Of a stretch of 64,000 nt of DNA, positions 34,097 through 42,566 are shown one piece after another. The DNA lies in assembly GCF_001373415.1 (NCBI RefSeq), contig NZ_CDSE01000018.1, forward strand, positions 1 through 64,000, in the 5' to 3' direction. Position numbers and translations under genes: made by a program. Positions within the stretch are counted from its first letter, which is position 1; each line of letters opens with the position of its first letter. The stretch comes from Paenibacillus dakarensis (GTDB lineage: Bacteria; Bacillota; Bacilli; Paenibacillales; Paenibacillaceae). Below the pieces are notes generated by a model that made no database searches, was not told the DNA's origin, and was given only the letters and a program-made list of their open reading frames with translations.

Positions 34097-34725
34097 TATA
34101 AATCCTTGGCTTTCACATGGAATCTTAACACGGTTTTCAACTTAGCTTGTTCTGTCTTGCGGGGATCTGACAAATAGATTTCCCGGTGGATTTTGCTGGC
34201 ACGGATGTAACCCTGTTCTGTACAAAATTCTTCCATTCGTGCAAAGCTTTCCGGCTCGTCATCAAAACTTCCTATATGCATCATCTGACAACTCAGTCCA
34301 TCTTCCGCTTGTTCAAAGCGGATCTTCTCAAGAAACGGATTGGGTTTCTTTTTGATGGTCTGCTCCAGAAATCTCTTAAACCATTCTTCAGTTAAAAAAT
34401 CAGGCTGGCGGATCATAATTGTGTATTTAAAGTTACTTTTATCTGTTGCGGGCTTAGACCGATCAAGCAGGTCCCATACACCTTCAAGTGGAAAAACCGT
34501 GTATTCATAATATCCATCCGGGACAACATCATTTTTATATGACATTCTCACCGCATAACTCAAACTGTACAAAGCTTCTGTCGCCTTAGCAAAGTCCTCT
34601 CCATTCGGGTCACCAGAACCGTCAACCATAAAGAACGGCATTTTGGGAACTTTTATAATTTCCGGTGATTTTTTTGGCAGATACAGTTCCTTAAAGTCCT
34701 TTTTATAATTGATCTTTTTGCTCAA
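34096..34725 (-). CDS. GyrI-like small-molecule-binding protein
   Basis: 209 residues. PKMPFFMVDGSGDPNGEDFAKATEALYSLSYAVRM opens a GyrI-like/SbmC-type domain with the expected FPLEGVWDL and LRFHVKAKDL strands. Stand-alone members bind small molecules or assist detoxification; none has a firm substrate here. It is coupled to the following GNAT gene. Confidence 0.8.
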   Translation of the reverse strand: MSKKINYKKDFKELYLPKKSPEIIKVPKMPFFMVDGSGDPNGEDFAKATEALYSLSYAVRMSYKNDVVPDGYYEYTVFPLEGVWDLLDRSKPATDKSNFKYTIMIRQPDFLTEEWFKRFLEQTIKKKPNPFLEKIRFEQAEDGLSCQMMHIGSFDDEPESFARMEEFCTEQGYIRASKIHREIYLSDPRKTEQAKLKTVLRFHVKAKDL

Positions 34726-34767
34726 AGTCCGCCTCTCCTTTTGTATGAAATAATGCTCTTCACGGAT

Positions 34768-35271
34768 TCACTCCCATACAATTTTTCCCTTCTTCATTTT
34801 TGCAATATAAAAGATTTGTCCCGTATGACCTGGTAAATGTCTGAATTGATGCAGAAGCATTTCTAATATAGTGGATTGATTATCGAGGCCTGCACTGTTG
34901 AACGCTGGATAGTTTAAATAAGGTTGTTCCAGCAATTTTTCAGGGTTATCTTTTATCATTTCAAGAACTTGTATGATGCAATCGTATGATTTCTGTGAAA
35001 GTTCCAAAGCTTCTTGCCTAGACATTTGCAGACCTTGTTCGAACTCTCTACTTCGATCTAAGATGTATGGAGCGTCAAAATATGCAACTTCAAACCATTG
35101 ATACACAGCCCCTGATATGTGCGCTATCAAATTAGCGATGCTGTTACTTTCAGGCGTTGGAGTCCAGACAATATCCTCATCAGACAGTTGTTCAAGTACA
35201 ACACGAGTCCATTTTTGATCTGCTTTGTACTTCCTTAACAGAAGGTCGATCACTATGGTTGAACTATCCAT
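34768..35271 (-). CDS. DinB family protein
   Basis: 167 residues from the ATG ten bases after GGAG. The metal-ligand His residues are in IANLIAHISGAVYQWFE and in HQFRHLPGHTGQIFYI, the classic DinB_2 signature. The fold is a four-helix bundle linked to damage response and thiol chemistry. The substrate is unknown. Confidence 0.9.
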   Translation of the reverse strand: MDSSTIVIDLLLRKYKADQKWTRVVLEQLSDEDIVWTPTPESNSIANLIAHISGAVYQWFEVAYFDAPYILDRSREFEQGLQMSRQEALELSQKSYDCIIQVLEMIKDNPEKLLEQPYLNYPAFNSAGLDNQSTILEMLLHQFRHLPGHTGQIFYIAKMKKGKIVWE

Positions 35272-35386
35272 ACTTGTCACACTCCATATTTTCTATTGTG
35301 TGCACTACAATGCAATGAAATTATTCATTGATCACTAAATCTTTGACTGACTATTATAGGAATAATCTTGAAAGGTGGGATGGATC

Positions 35387-35737
35387 ATGGATAATGCAGC
35401 ATTTAACGTAAATGTACATAATGTTCCTCTAGGTGGAGGGGAATCCTATTTCGATGGTGGTTTGCTTTCTTATATTGGCTGGTCGATCTTAGGAGCACTT
35501 ATTACCGTTTGCACGTTCGGAATATGTTACCCTTGGGCACTGTGCATGATTTATGGCTGGAAAATCAATCATACGGTTGTTGAGGGCAGAAGGCTTAAGT
35601 TTCATGGAACAGCAATTGGGCTTTTTGGCAACTGGATTAAATGGTTCCTGCTTTGCATTATCACGCTCGGAATTTACAGCTTTTGGGTTTTCATAGCACT
35701 TGAAAAATGGAAAGTCAAACATACCACTTTCGAATGA
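35387..35737 (+). CDS. DUF898/YjgN-like membrane protein
   Basis: 116 residues from the ATG preceded by AAAGGTGG; a GTG four codons earlier overlaps the site. Two hydrophobic segments flank repeated half-domains: ITVCTFGICYPWALCMIYGWKINHTVVEGRRLKFHG and LLCIITLGIYSFWVFIALEKWKVKHT. The F-G-x-x pattern with a following charged KxxHT matches YjgN-type proteins. Function is unknown. Confidence 0.75.
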   Translation: MDNAAFNVNVHNVPLGGGESYFDGGLLSYIGWSILGALITVCTFGICYPWALCMIYGWKINHTVVEGRRLKFHGTAIGLFGNWIKWFLLCIITLGIYSFWVFIALEKWKVKHTTFE

Positions 35738-35744
35738 TATAATT

Positions 35745-35770
35745 AAATCCCCATTACCTGGGGATTTTTT
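35745..35770. terminator. Terminator between convergent genes
   Basis: AAATCCCC and GGGGATTT form an eight-bp stem followed by TTTTATT on the plus strand; the A-rich side allows weaker termination on the minus strand too. Confidence 0.85.
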
Positions 35771-35771
35771 A

Positions 35772-37280
35772 TTAACTTCTTCTAATTATAGCAATTTTTT
35801 TAATATGTATGATAATCGATAAAATGCAATTGATAGCAGCCAGCGCGATCCATATCAAAAGGGAATAGGACATCCATACGCTGATCATATAATAATTATT
35901 GTTTATCAAATACGGCCAGATTATTAACAATATTAAAAAGATACTTCTAAATATAAGTGCAATACTGTTACCAATTACTTTTCTGGTTCTTGTTCTTCCA
36001 TCATTTATGTATAATCTTATTCCTCCAGCTAATTTAATTATCTTTAAACATAGGGAAATGACTGCAAGAATCACTAAGATTGAAAATACCAAATCCATCA
36101 ATACATAAGTATCATCATATCTATATTTCTTCATACTATTTCCGTTTATATTCTTGAATAGATTATCAGCAATAAGTGACGGTGCCGTTGAATTCGCATT
36201 CGTTAATACAAATACAGCTCGCTGTTTTTCTAAATCAACAATCACATGCGAGGAATAATTCGGATTACTGCCAGCGTGGGTAATAACTTTATTCTTCGTA
36301 TCCACACTCCATCCGAATGAATAAAACTGATTATTACCTTCATGTCCAGCTGTATCCAAGTCCACCTCATGTGATTCCTGAATTGCTTCCTTTAAATTAT
36401 TCGGTAAATCTCCCATTCCTAACTGAGCATGAATCCAGTGCTCTAAATCCTTTAAATTAGTTACCAAATAACCTGCTGCAATATTACCATAGTATCTAGG
36501 AGCATCATATTCCATGTCTTTACCAAAGAGAATACGATATCCTTTAGTACGATGATCAGGTTCCAATTCCTGGCCCGTTGAAAAATAACTATCTGTCATT
36601 CCTAATGGAAGCAGGATGTTTTCAGTTACATAATCTTGATAACTTTTACCTGTGACTTTTTCAATAATCATCGCTAAGACATCATAATTAATGGTTGCAT
36701 AGCTATATTCCGTCCCGGGGGATGAATCTAATTCGATTTCTGAAACATTATGTATGGTTTTTTCAAGCATATCATCTGTTGAACCTTCTGGAATTAAACG
36801 AATAGTCCATGGTGGAATTCCACTTGTATGAGCTAACAACTGGTTGATAGTAATCTTAGCCTGTTCACCCTTAAAGGTTGGCTCAAACCAAGGAAGATAA
36901 TCGGTTATTAAATCTGAATATTTTAAAAGTCCCTCGTTCTCTAACAAAATAACGCTCAGCGCCGTAAACGCCTTTGTAGTCGATCCTAATTCAAACAAGG
37001 ATTCTTCATTAACCATTTTTTTATTCTGAATATCGGCATATCCATATGCTTTAAATTCAGTCTCTCCCTGGTTGGATATTACCACAGCTGCTCCTGGAGT
37101 TGCTGATTTAGCCATGATGGTCTTCACCATGTCTTCTTCATTATCATACTTGCCTGCCATAAATAAATTTCCAAGTTGATTCCAACAAACAGCTACAGTA
37201 ATGATCAAGATAAGCAGGACGACACCTGCAAATAATGTACTTGTTCCATATAGTCTTTTCTTTAATGCCATTGATTTCAT
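35772..37280 (-). CDS. Membrane serine hydrolase, beta-lactamase class C/penicillin-binding-like
   Basis: About 502 residues from the ATG of MKSMALKKRLYG; the frame extends 57 bases further upstream and the true start is uncertain. An N-terminal anchor (about 13-32) is followed by a serine hydrolase domain: nucleophile in STTK, HTSGIPPW, SYATINYDVLA where the usual Tyr-x-Asn reads Tyr-Ala-Thr, and THAGSNPNY for the H/K-x-G motif. Three hydrophobic segments at the C-terminus (from about residue 400) complete the architecture. The family includes D-aminopeptidases, esterases and FmtA-type wall enzymes. Confidence 0.8.
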   Translation of the reverse strand: MKSMALKKRLYGTSTLFAGVVLLILIITVAVCWNQLGNLFMAGKYDNEEDMVKTIMAKSATPGAAVVISNQGETEFKAYGYADIQNKKMVNEESLFELGSTTKAFTALSVILLENEGLLKYSDLITDYLPWFEPTFKGEQAKITINQLLAHTSGIPPWTIRLIPEGSTDDMLEKTIHNVSEIELDSSPGTEYSYATINYDVLAMIIEKVTGKSYQDYVTENILLPLGMTDSYFSTGQELEPDHRTKGYRILFGKDMEYDAPRYYGNIAAGYLVTNLKDLEHWIHAQLGMGDLPNNLKEAIQESHEVDLDTAGHEGNNQFYSFGWSVDTKNKVITHAGSNPNYSSHVIVDLEKQRAVFVLTNANSTAPSLIADNLFKNINGNSMKKYRYDDTYVLMDLVFSILVILAVISLCLKIIKLAGGIRLYINDGRTRTRKVIGNSIALIFRSIFLILLIIWPYLINNNYYMISVWMSYSLLIWIALAAINCILSIIIHIKKIAIIRRS

Positions 37281-37333
37281 CTTCAATTTTAGTCTTCTTC
37301 TCCCTAATCCACTCAATATCATTACTAAGGTTA

Positions 37334-37837
37334 TCAAGCATCGATTTCCAATTCATATTTTATTTGCGTTTTACTTTGTCCTTCTATGGTTTCGATCATT
37401 TCTTCTGTTTCTTTAAACCCGCTCTTCTCATAAAATGCTCTTCCTGTATGATTCTCTTTTGCTACCCAAGCAAACATCTTCTTAACTGGCTTTAACAGTT
37501 GGATAAATTCCTGAATGAAGCCTTTTCCTATTCCCATTTTGTGATATTCAGGTCGTATGTAGATTCTTAACAGCTCATATTCTTCTTCATTCACTTGACC
37601 TGTTTGAGCATATCCAACAACTTCACCATTACATTCAGCAACTAGGAAACTCCGCTTAGGCTTCTGAAGGTCTCTTTCTACAGATCGACTTAAATTCTCA
37701 GTTGAATAAGCTTTACTTAGAAAATGTTGAATGTAATCTTCTGAATAAATGCTTTTATAAGTGAACATCCAGGTTTCATGTGCTATGGATTGAATGTGCG
37801 GGATATCTTCACTTGAAACATATCTAATTGTGATCAT
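37334..37837 (-). CDS. GNAT family N-acetyltransferase
   Basis: 167 residues. RIYIRPEYHKMGIGKGFIQEFI is motif A and ENHTGRAFYEKSGFKETEEM motif B. It is followed within about 55 bases by the serine hydrolase gene and preceded by another GNAT gene with a four-base gap. The substrate is unknown. Confidence 0.9.
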   Translation of the reverse strand: MITIRYVSSEDIPHIQSIAHETWMFTYKSIYSEDYIQHFLSKAYSTENLSRSVERDLQKPKRSFLVAECNGEVVGYAQTGQVNEEEYELLRIYIRPEYHKMGIGKGFIQEFIQLLKPVKKMFAWVAKENHTGRAFYEKSGFKETEEMIETIEGQSKTQIKYELEIDA

Positions 37838-37841
37838 GCGT

Positions 37842-38717
37842 CTATCCTTCTTTCATATGTAATCTTCTAGTCATCCTCGCAAACCTCGGACCTGCTTGAA
37901 AACCTGTTTTTTTATAAAGTATTTCTGCAAAATTGCCAACCGTAACACATAGCTTCACAACCTCAGTATAAGGGTTAGCAGCTTCTTTTATATAATTAAG
38001 CATAAACTCTGCAATGCCTTTATTTCTGTATTTAGGGACAACGCATAACTCACCGATTTCTGCAAATCCGAGTGGCATGTTTTTGCTTATACCAGCTATG
38101 CACAGACCAACGATTTCTTGGTTCTGTTCATTTACGACATAGATCGATAGATTCCTATGTTTATATACTTTTAAAAGATACGACAAATCCTCTATGATCT
38201 TCTCATCACTAGGGACACCAAAGACCTCATAATCAATACCACCGCGGTATCCTTCCTTCATTACATTGCTAATCTTTGTTAAATCTAAAGAATCGTCCAG
38301 CAAATACACTGACATTCCATCTGGAATGACCGATTTTTTACTTGCCCCCGTAGGGCAGCACATAACCTGTCGAATTACATTTACTCCAAAGCCCAATGAC
38401 AGCAGTATATTCACATCGTCTTGCAGAACTCCATTGATATTTTTAATATCCTCACAGCAATTTAATAAAATCCTCCACATAAGTTGTCGATCTGAAAATG
38501 GCGGGATCATAAACGGATACATTAGCGTATCATCAAGCCTTACAATTCCTCCAATTCGATCTTCGTCACTCATGATCCAATAACACTGGTCCGTAAACTT
38601 CGTATCATTCAAGCGAGTATTCCAGTCAAACCACATTTCTATATCAGAATTAGAATAGATAACTTGATGAACTGCAAATACGTTTTTTTCTGCCTGCTCT
38701 AATCTATAGTGTTTCAT
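37842..38717 (-). CDS. GNAT family N-acetyltransferase with extended N-terminus
   Basis: 291 residues from the ATG preceded by GTGAGGTG. The C-terminal half carries LCVVPKYRNKGIAEFMLNYI, the acetyl-CoA loop, and AEILYKKTGFQAGPRFA as motif B. The first about 150 residues are probably a second, degenerate GNAT half with RIGGIVRLDDTLMYPFMIPP. Substrate unknown. Confidence 0.85.
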   Translation of the reverse strand: MKHYRLEQAEKNVFAVHQVIYSNSDIEMWFDWNTRLNDTKFTDQCYWIMSDEDRIGGIVRLDDTLMYPFMIPPFSDRQLMWRILLNCCEDIKNINGVLQDDVNILLSLGFGVNVIRQVMCCPTGASKKSVIPDGMSVYLLDDSLDLTKISNVMKEGYRGGIDYEVFGVPSDEKIIEDLSYLLKVYKHRNLSIYVVNEQNQEIVGLCIAGISKNMPLGFAEIGELCVVPKYRNKGIAEFMLNYIKEAANPYTEVVKLCVTVGNFAEILYKKTGFQAGPRFARMTRRLHMKEG

Positions 38718-38787
38718 GACGCTGCACCTCACGTAAGGATTATTAATTTTGAAGGTAATTCATGTTCATTCACTATATAAGTTCGAT

Positions 38788-38967
38788 TTATAAAGTGTTT
38801 GTCTCTTCCATTGAATTAAGTAATATTACGTATATTAACATGGATGCCGGTAACGAAACCAAAAAAATCAACCTAATACTAAATGCAGAAATACCTACAA
38901 ATTCAGCAATACCACCACAGACACCAAAAAGTGATTTGTATTTAGAAGATCTTTTGAGTTTTTTCAA
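38788..38967 (-). CDS. PspC domain protein, TTG start
   Basis: 59 residues. The sequence KKLKRSSKYKSLFGVCGGIAEF followed by RLIFLVSLPASMLIYVILL is the PspC domain: basic start, GVCGGIAE turn, then one transmembrane helix. A TTG start nine bases after AGGCAGG gives the right N-terminus. Stand-alone PspC proteins sense or protect against envelope stress in Firmicutes. It lies between the YesN gene's stop and the GNAT gene and appears to be a single gene. Confidence 0.8.
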   Translation of the reverse strand: MKKLKRSSKYKSLFGVCGGIAEFVGISAFSIRLIFLVSLPASMLIYVILLNSMEETNTL

Positions 38968-39037
38968 ATGCTACATCCTGCCTTTCATTTAGGCTCTTTC
39001 TAATAACTATCTTGGTTCTTATATTGTATTGCTTCGA

Positions 39038-40606
39038 TTACCGGCTTAACAGCTTCTCACGGTACTCCTGTGGCGACACGCCTTCCAGCTCTTTGAACAC
39101 TCGGGAAAAATGACGGGTATTCTCAAATCCGACCGCAGCGCTGATCTCCGATAATTTGAGTTTCCCCTTGCCGATCAGCTCCTTCGCCTTGCGGATTCTC
39201 ACTTTCTTCAGGTAGGTTACAAAGCTTTCTCCGGTATATGCCTTAAACGTCTCGCTGAAATAGGAATAATTGAGCGATACATAATTGCTTACCATGGCCA
39301 TATTCAGAGGACGATGGTAATGTTCCTCGATATACGCAACGGCTTCTTTCATTTCTCCATGTTCGCTGTGAGCAGAACGTATTTCTTTTATATACTCGCC
39401 GAGATCCAACAGCAGCTGCTCCAGCGACCGGAAATAGTCGTGAAAATGGCGGAAGTTCGACATCACCCCCACCTTGCGGTAGAGCTTGAGGACTTCCACG
39501 GAGGCTTCTCCGTAAATCCGAAACACCTCATCGAGCACCTGTTCATTAATGTACCGGCTAACTCCCTCCAGATACGAGATATCAAGCTCGGATAATTGTT
39601 CTATCCGGAAAATCTCCTGCAGCAGCGGCCCAATCTCCTTCTCATGATTGGTTCCAAGGATGTTGCCAAGCTTATGAATTTTCTCCTTGGGCAAAGGGTA
39701 AGACCGACGATTATCAGGCAGTTTTCCATACCTGATCAGCCGGGTTTTCGGATAAATAAATGTATACTTTAGAGATTCACGAGCCTGATGGTAGCCTATT
39801 ACCAGATCCTCCAGCGTGTTTCCCTCACTACTAACACCAATAAGCATTCCTTCAAGCTCCCGTTCCGCAGCCAGGAACGACAAATCTGCAAGTTGGGTTG
39901 ACGGTCCGCCGACAAGAACGACCCGCCCCTCCCGATCGAGCAAAGATGTGTTAATTTCGCCTTCCATGCTTTCCAGCATATGCTGAGTGAGCGACATTAA
40001 CTCCTCCTTCTTCATACGGCTGCCGTCTTCGTATTTGTAACTTACCACAGCTACACAAAAAGGAAGTTTATAATGGTCAAATCCAATTTCTGTACTCCAC
40101 AGCCGGACTTCATCCTCCGTCATATTCTGCATTAAGAAAAGCTCCTGCAGACGTGCCGACTGAACCTGCTGCCGGTAGCTCTCCGTAACGGCCAGCTGCT
40201 CAGCCATCCGGGACCGCTTCGCAAGATGCTCCTGACATTTTCGCAGCGAGGTAAACAGTTCATCCCTGCGGATCGGTTTCAGCAGATAGTCCACCACCTG
40301 GTAACGGATAGCCGCTTTAGCATATTCAAAATCCTCATATCCGCTTAAAATAATGATCTGCGGCCGCCCGCCCTCGACCGGAGTTTGTTCTGCTGAAATT
40401 TTTTCGATCATCGTAATACCATCCATTACAGGCATGCGAATATCAGTAAGGATGATATCGGCACCTGTCTTCTGGTACAATTCGAACGCTTCAGCTCCAT
40501 GACCTGCCATAATTAATTCGTACTGATCCGGGAATTCGCGCTCGATCATGGTTTTCAGACCGATACGGATATTTTTCTCATCATCCACGATTATTAGTTT
40601 TGTCAT
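39038..40606 (-). CDS. Response regulator of the YesN/AraC type
   Basis: 522 residues from the second ATG. The receiver has the acidic pair in IIVDDEKN, phosphoacceptor Asp55 in LTDIRMPVMDG and Lys in LLKPI. The C-terminal 100 residues form an AraC DNA-binding domain ending in HFSRVFKELEGVSPQEYREK. The middle region is the usual unassigned spacer. Its start overlaps the kinase gene's stop, so the two are translated together. It should activate the sugar-uptake genes upstream. Confidence 0.95.
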   Translation of the reverse strand: MTKLIIVDDEKNIRIGLKTMIEREFPDQYELIMAGHGAEAFELYQKTGADIILTDIRMPVMDGITMIEKISAEQTPVEGGRPQIIILSGYEDFEYAKAAIRYQVVDYLLKPIRRDELFTSLRKCQEHLAKRSRMAEQLAVTESYRQQVQSARLQELFLMQNMTEDEVRLWSTEIGFDHYKLPFCVAVVSYKYEDGSRMKKEELMSLTQHMLESMEGEINTSLLDREGRVVLVGGPSTQLADLSFLAAERELEGMLIGVSSEGNTLEDLVIGYHQARESLKYTFIYPKTRLIRYGKLPDNRRSYPLPKEKIHKLGNILGTNHEKEIGPLLQEIFRIEQLSELDISYLEGVSRYINEQVLDEVFRIYGEASVEVLKLYRKVGVMSNFRHFHDYFRSLEQLLLDLGEYIKEIRSAHSEHGEMKEAVAYIEEHYHRPLNMAMVSNYVSLNYSYFSETFKAYTGESFVTYLKKVRIRKAKELIGKGKLKLSEISAAVGFENTRHFSRVFKELEGVSPQEYREKLLSR

Positions 40607-42497
40607 CCGTGTCACCTCTTCCTGTTAACAGCACTTTTGGCAATCTCATGATAACCTGAGTGAACTGTCCTTCTTTGCTGAATACCTTAAGCCCGTATTC
40701 CTTTCCATAATATAACCGTATGCGTTCCTGAACGTTGCGAAGGCCGATACCGTGAATCTTCGGCTCCGTTCCGAATCCACGGTGTACCTTTTCGGTCAGC
40801 CCTTCCTTATCCAGTTCGTGGTTCAGTTCAAGCAAGGAAGCTTCATCCATTCCTCTTCCATTGTCCGTTACAACAATTCGCACGTCATTTTGTGACATAT
40901 TCTGAAGCTCGATTGAAATGTTCCGCTGGCCTGTCTCTTCCCCGGTCCAGGCGTGCTTCACCGCATTTTCTACAATCGGCTGAAGCGACATTTTAAGCAT
41001 CTCCATATCGAGATCATGTCTGGGAATATCAAGCTGTAAATCAATTGGCTCATCAAAGCGTATATTCATGACATCTATATAATTTTCGATATGCCTAATT
41101 TCATCGTGCAGCTTCACATACTCCCCCGACCATTTAAAATTGTATCTCATCATCCCTCCAAGGGAAGTCAGTGCATCGGAGATCTGTCTTTGTTTTTCTA
41201 TCTCGGCCAGCATCTTAATATTCTCTAACGTATTATAGAGGAAATGGGAATCGATTTGATTATGAAGTGTACGCAATTCCGCTTCTTTCGTGAGAGCTTC
41301 CTTCTGCACGGCCTGGGCCACCAGCGTATTAATGGTGTTCATCAGCTTCGAGAAGTGGTGCGCCAGCTCTCCGACCTCGCCCCCTCCACGAATCGTGATT
41401 CCACTGTAGGCCTTCCCCCGCCGTACCTTCTTCATCTCCTCTGTCAGCAAACGGAGATTTTTAAGGATAAATGCATTAAGAACATAAGCAATCACCGTGA
41501 CCAGCGTAATAAATCCGATATTTGCGCCAATCAGGATATTTCGTGTGCGTGAAATATTTTGGAGCACCCCGTCCATGGATACAACGTTCAGCAGATCCGC
41601 ATTGATCCGCTCGAGTGGCTGGTGCAGCAGCAGGAAGGACTCGCCGTTCTCCGTGTACTGATTATCCCAGTCTCCCGTTTCTTTGTAGTGCTGAAGGTGC
41701 TCTGTAATAACTCTTTCCAATTTCGGATAATCGGTAATAAAAGAGTTCTTCTCCCGCGTAAAAACCTGTCTTTCACTGTCCACCAGCAGCATTTGAGTCT
41801 GGTTGTCCTGAGGAGCCGCGTACGTTCTCGGGCTAAATTTATCGAGCAGCATATCCACCTGAACCATACCAACATGATGATTGGCAGGGATACTCATTTC
41901 ACGCAGCAAAGACACTTTGGGAGTAGGCGCAGGGGTTTGTCCCTTGTACCGTTCAATCACATCCTGGTCGTTATAGAGGAATGACCAGGACTCCAATCCC
42001 TTCATCTGCTTCGCCTTTTCATACCATAATTCATCGGCCACGCGGCTTTCGCGGAAAAAGATCGGCCAGATTTCCGTAACATTACTGCTGGAGAACAGAC
42101 GAAGATGTTCCACATTCGGATTGTAATATTGAATGCGTGTCAGGTTTTTAAAGCTGCTTGTACTGAACCTCACCAGTTCCTCCAGGCTAGGCTCGTGAGT
42201 ATTGGCTAAATAATCCTGAACATCAATATCGTCATAAGCAACCTGCACCGCTCGAACCATGGATTCAATCTGGGTGTCAATATGCTTGATTTCCATTTCC
42301 ATCAAGGAGGTATTCTTGTCCACAACATCACGGACGTACATATTATTTATCGCTTTATATGAATATAAGGACACCGCCAAACTGGGTCCCAAAATAATAA
42401 AAATATATGAGGCAATGAGGCGGCTCTGCAGCGAGCGACGTCCAAACCAGTACATAAACGAGTCTCTTAATGTTGTCCAGCGGTTACCTTTCTTCAT
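40581..42497 (-). CDS. Sensor histidine kinase of the YesM type
   Basis: 638 residues from the ATG ten bases after AAGGAG. An N-terminal helix (LIASYIFIILGPSLAVSL) and a second one (IGANIGFITLVTVIAYVL) enclose an extracellular sensor of about 270 residues. A HAMP segment follows, then QIDSHFLYNTLENIKML with the phospho-accepting His, and the ATPase motifs VENAVKHAW, DNGRGMDE and GIGLRNVQERI. It would sense an extracellular sugar or the loaded binding protein and phosphorylate the regulator next to it. Confidence 0.95.
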   Translation of the reverse strand: MKKGNRWTTLRDSFMYWFGRRSLQSRLIASYIFIILGPSLAVSLYSYKAINNMYVRDVVDKNTSLMEMEIKHIDTQIESMVRAVQVAYDDIDVQDYLANTHEPSLEELVRFSTSSFKNLTRIQYYNPNVEHLRLFSSSNVTEIWPIFFRESRVADELWYEKAKQMKGLESWSFLYNDQDVIERYKGQTPAPTPKVSLLREMSIPANHHVGMVQVDMLLDKFSPRTYAAPQDNQTQMLLVDSERQVFTREKNSFITDYPKLERVITEHLQHYKETGDWDNQYTENGESFLLLHQPLERINADLLNVVSMDGVLQNISRTRNILIGANIGFITLVTVIAYVLNAFILKNLRLLTEEMKKVRRGKAYSGITIRGGGEVGELAHHFSKLMNTINTLVAQAVQKEALTKEAELRTLHNQIDSHFLYNTLENIKMLAEIEKQRQISDALTSLGGMMRYNFKWSGEYVKLHDEIRHIENYIDVMNIRFDEPIDLQLDIPRHDLDMEMLKMSLQPIVENAVKHAWTGEETGQRNISIELQNMSQNDVRIVVTDNGRGMDEASLLELNHELDKEGLTEKVHRGFGTEPKIHGIGLRNVQERIRLYYGKEYGLKVFSKEGQFTQVIMRLPKVLLTGRGDTDDKTNNRG

Positions 42498-42525
42498 CAG
42501 AACGTAACTCCTTTTTATAAAAACC

Positions 42526-42547
42526 CAAAAGCCCGCGGTTAGCGGGC
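42526..42547 (-). terminator. Weak terminator after the binding-protein gene
   Basis: GCCCGC and GCGGGC with a five-base loop, followed on the minus strand by TTTTGGGTTTTT. The interrupted T tract suggests partial termination, giving more binding protein than kinase. Confidence 0.6.
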
Positions 42548-42566
42548 GTAAAGGGCAGTTCAATGA

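Noticed and set aside
37144-37356. 70-codon minus-strand frame at the start of the serine hydrolase gene, suggesting a frameshift
   Set aside because: Its N-terminal text looks protein-like, but the hydrolase frame already provides a proper anchor and catalytic domain; no break is needed.
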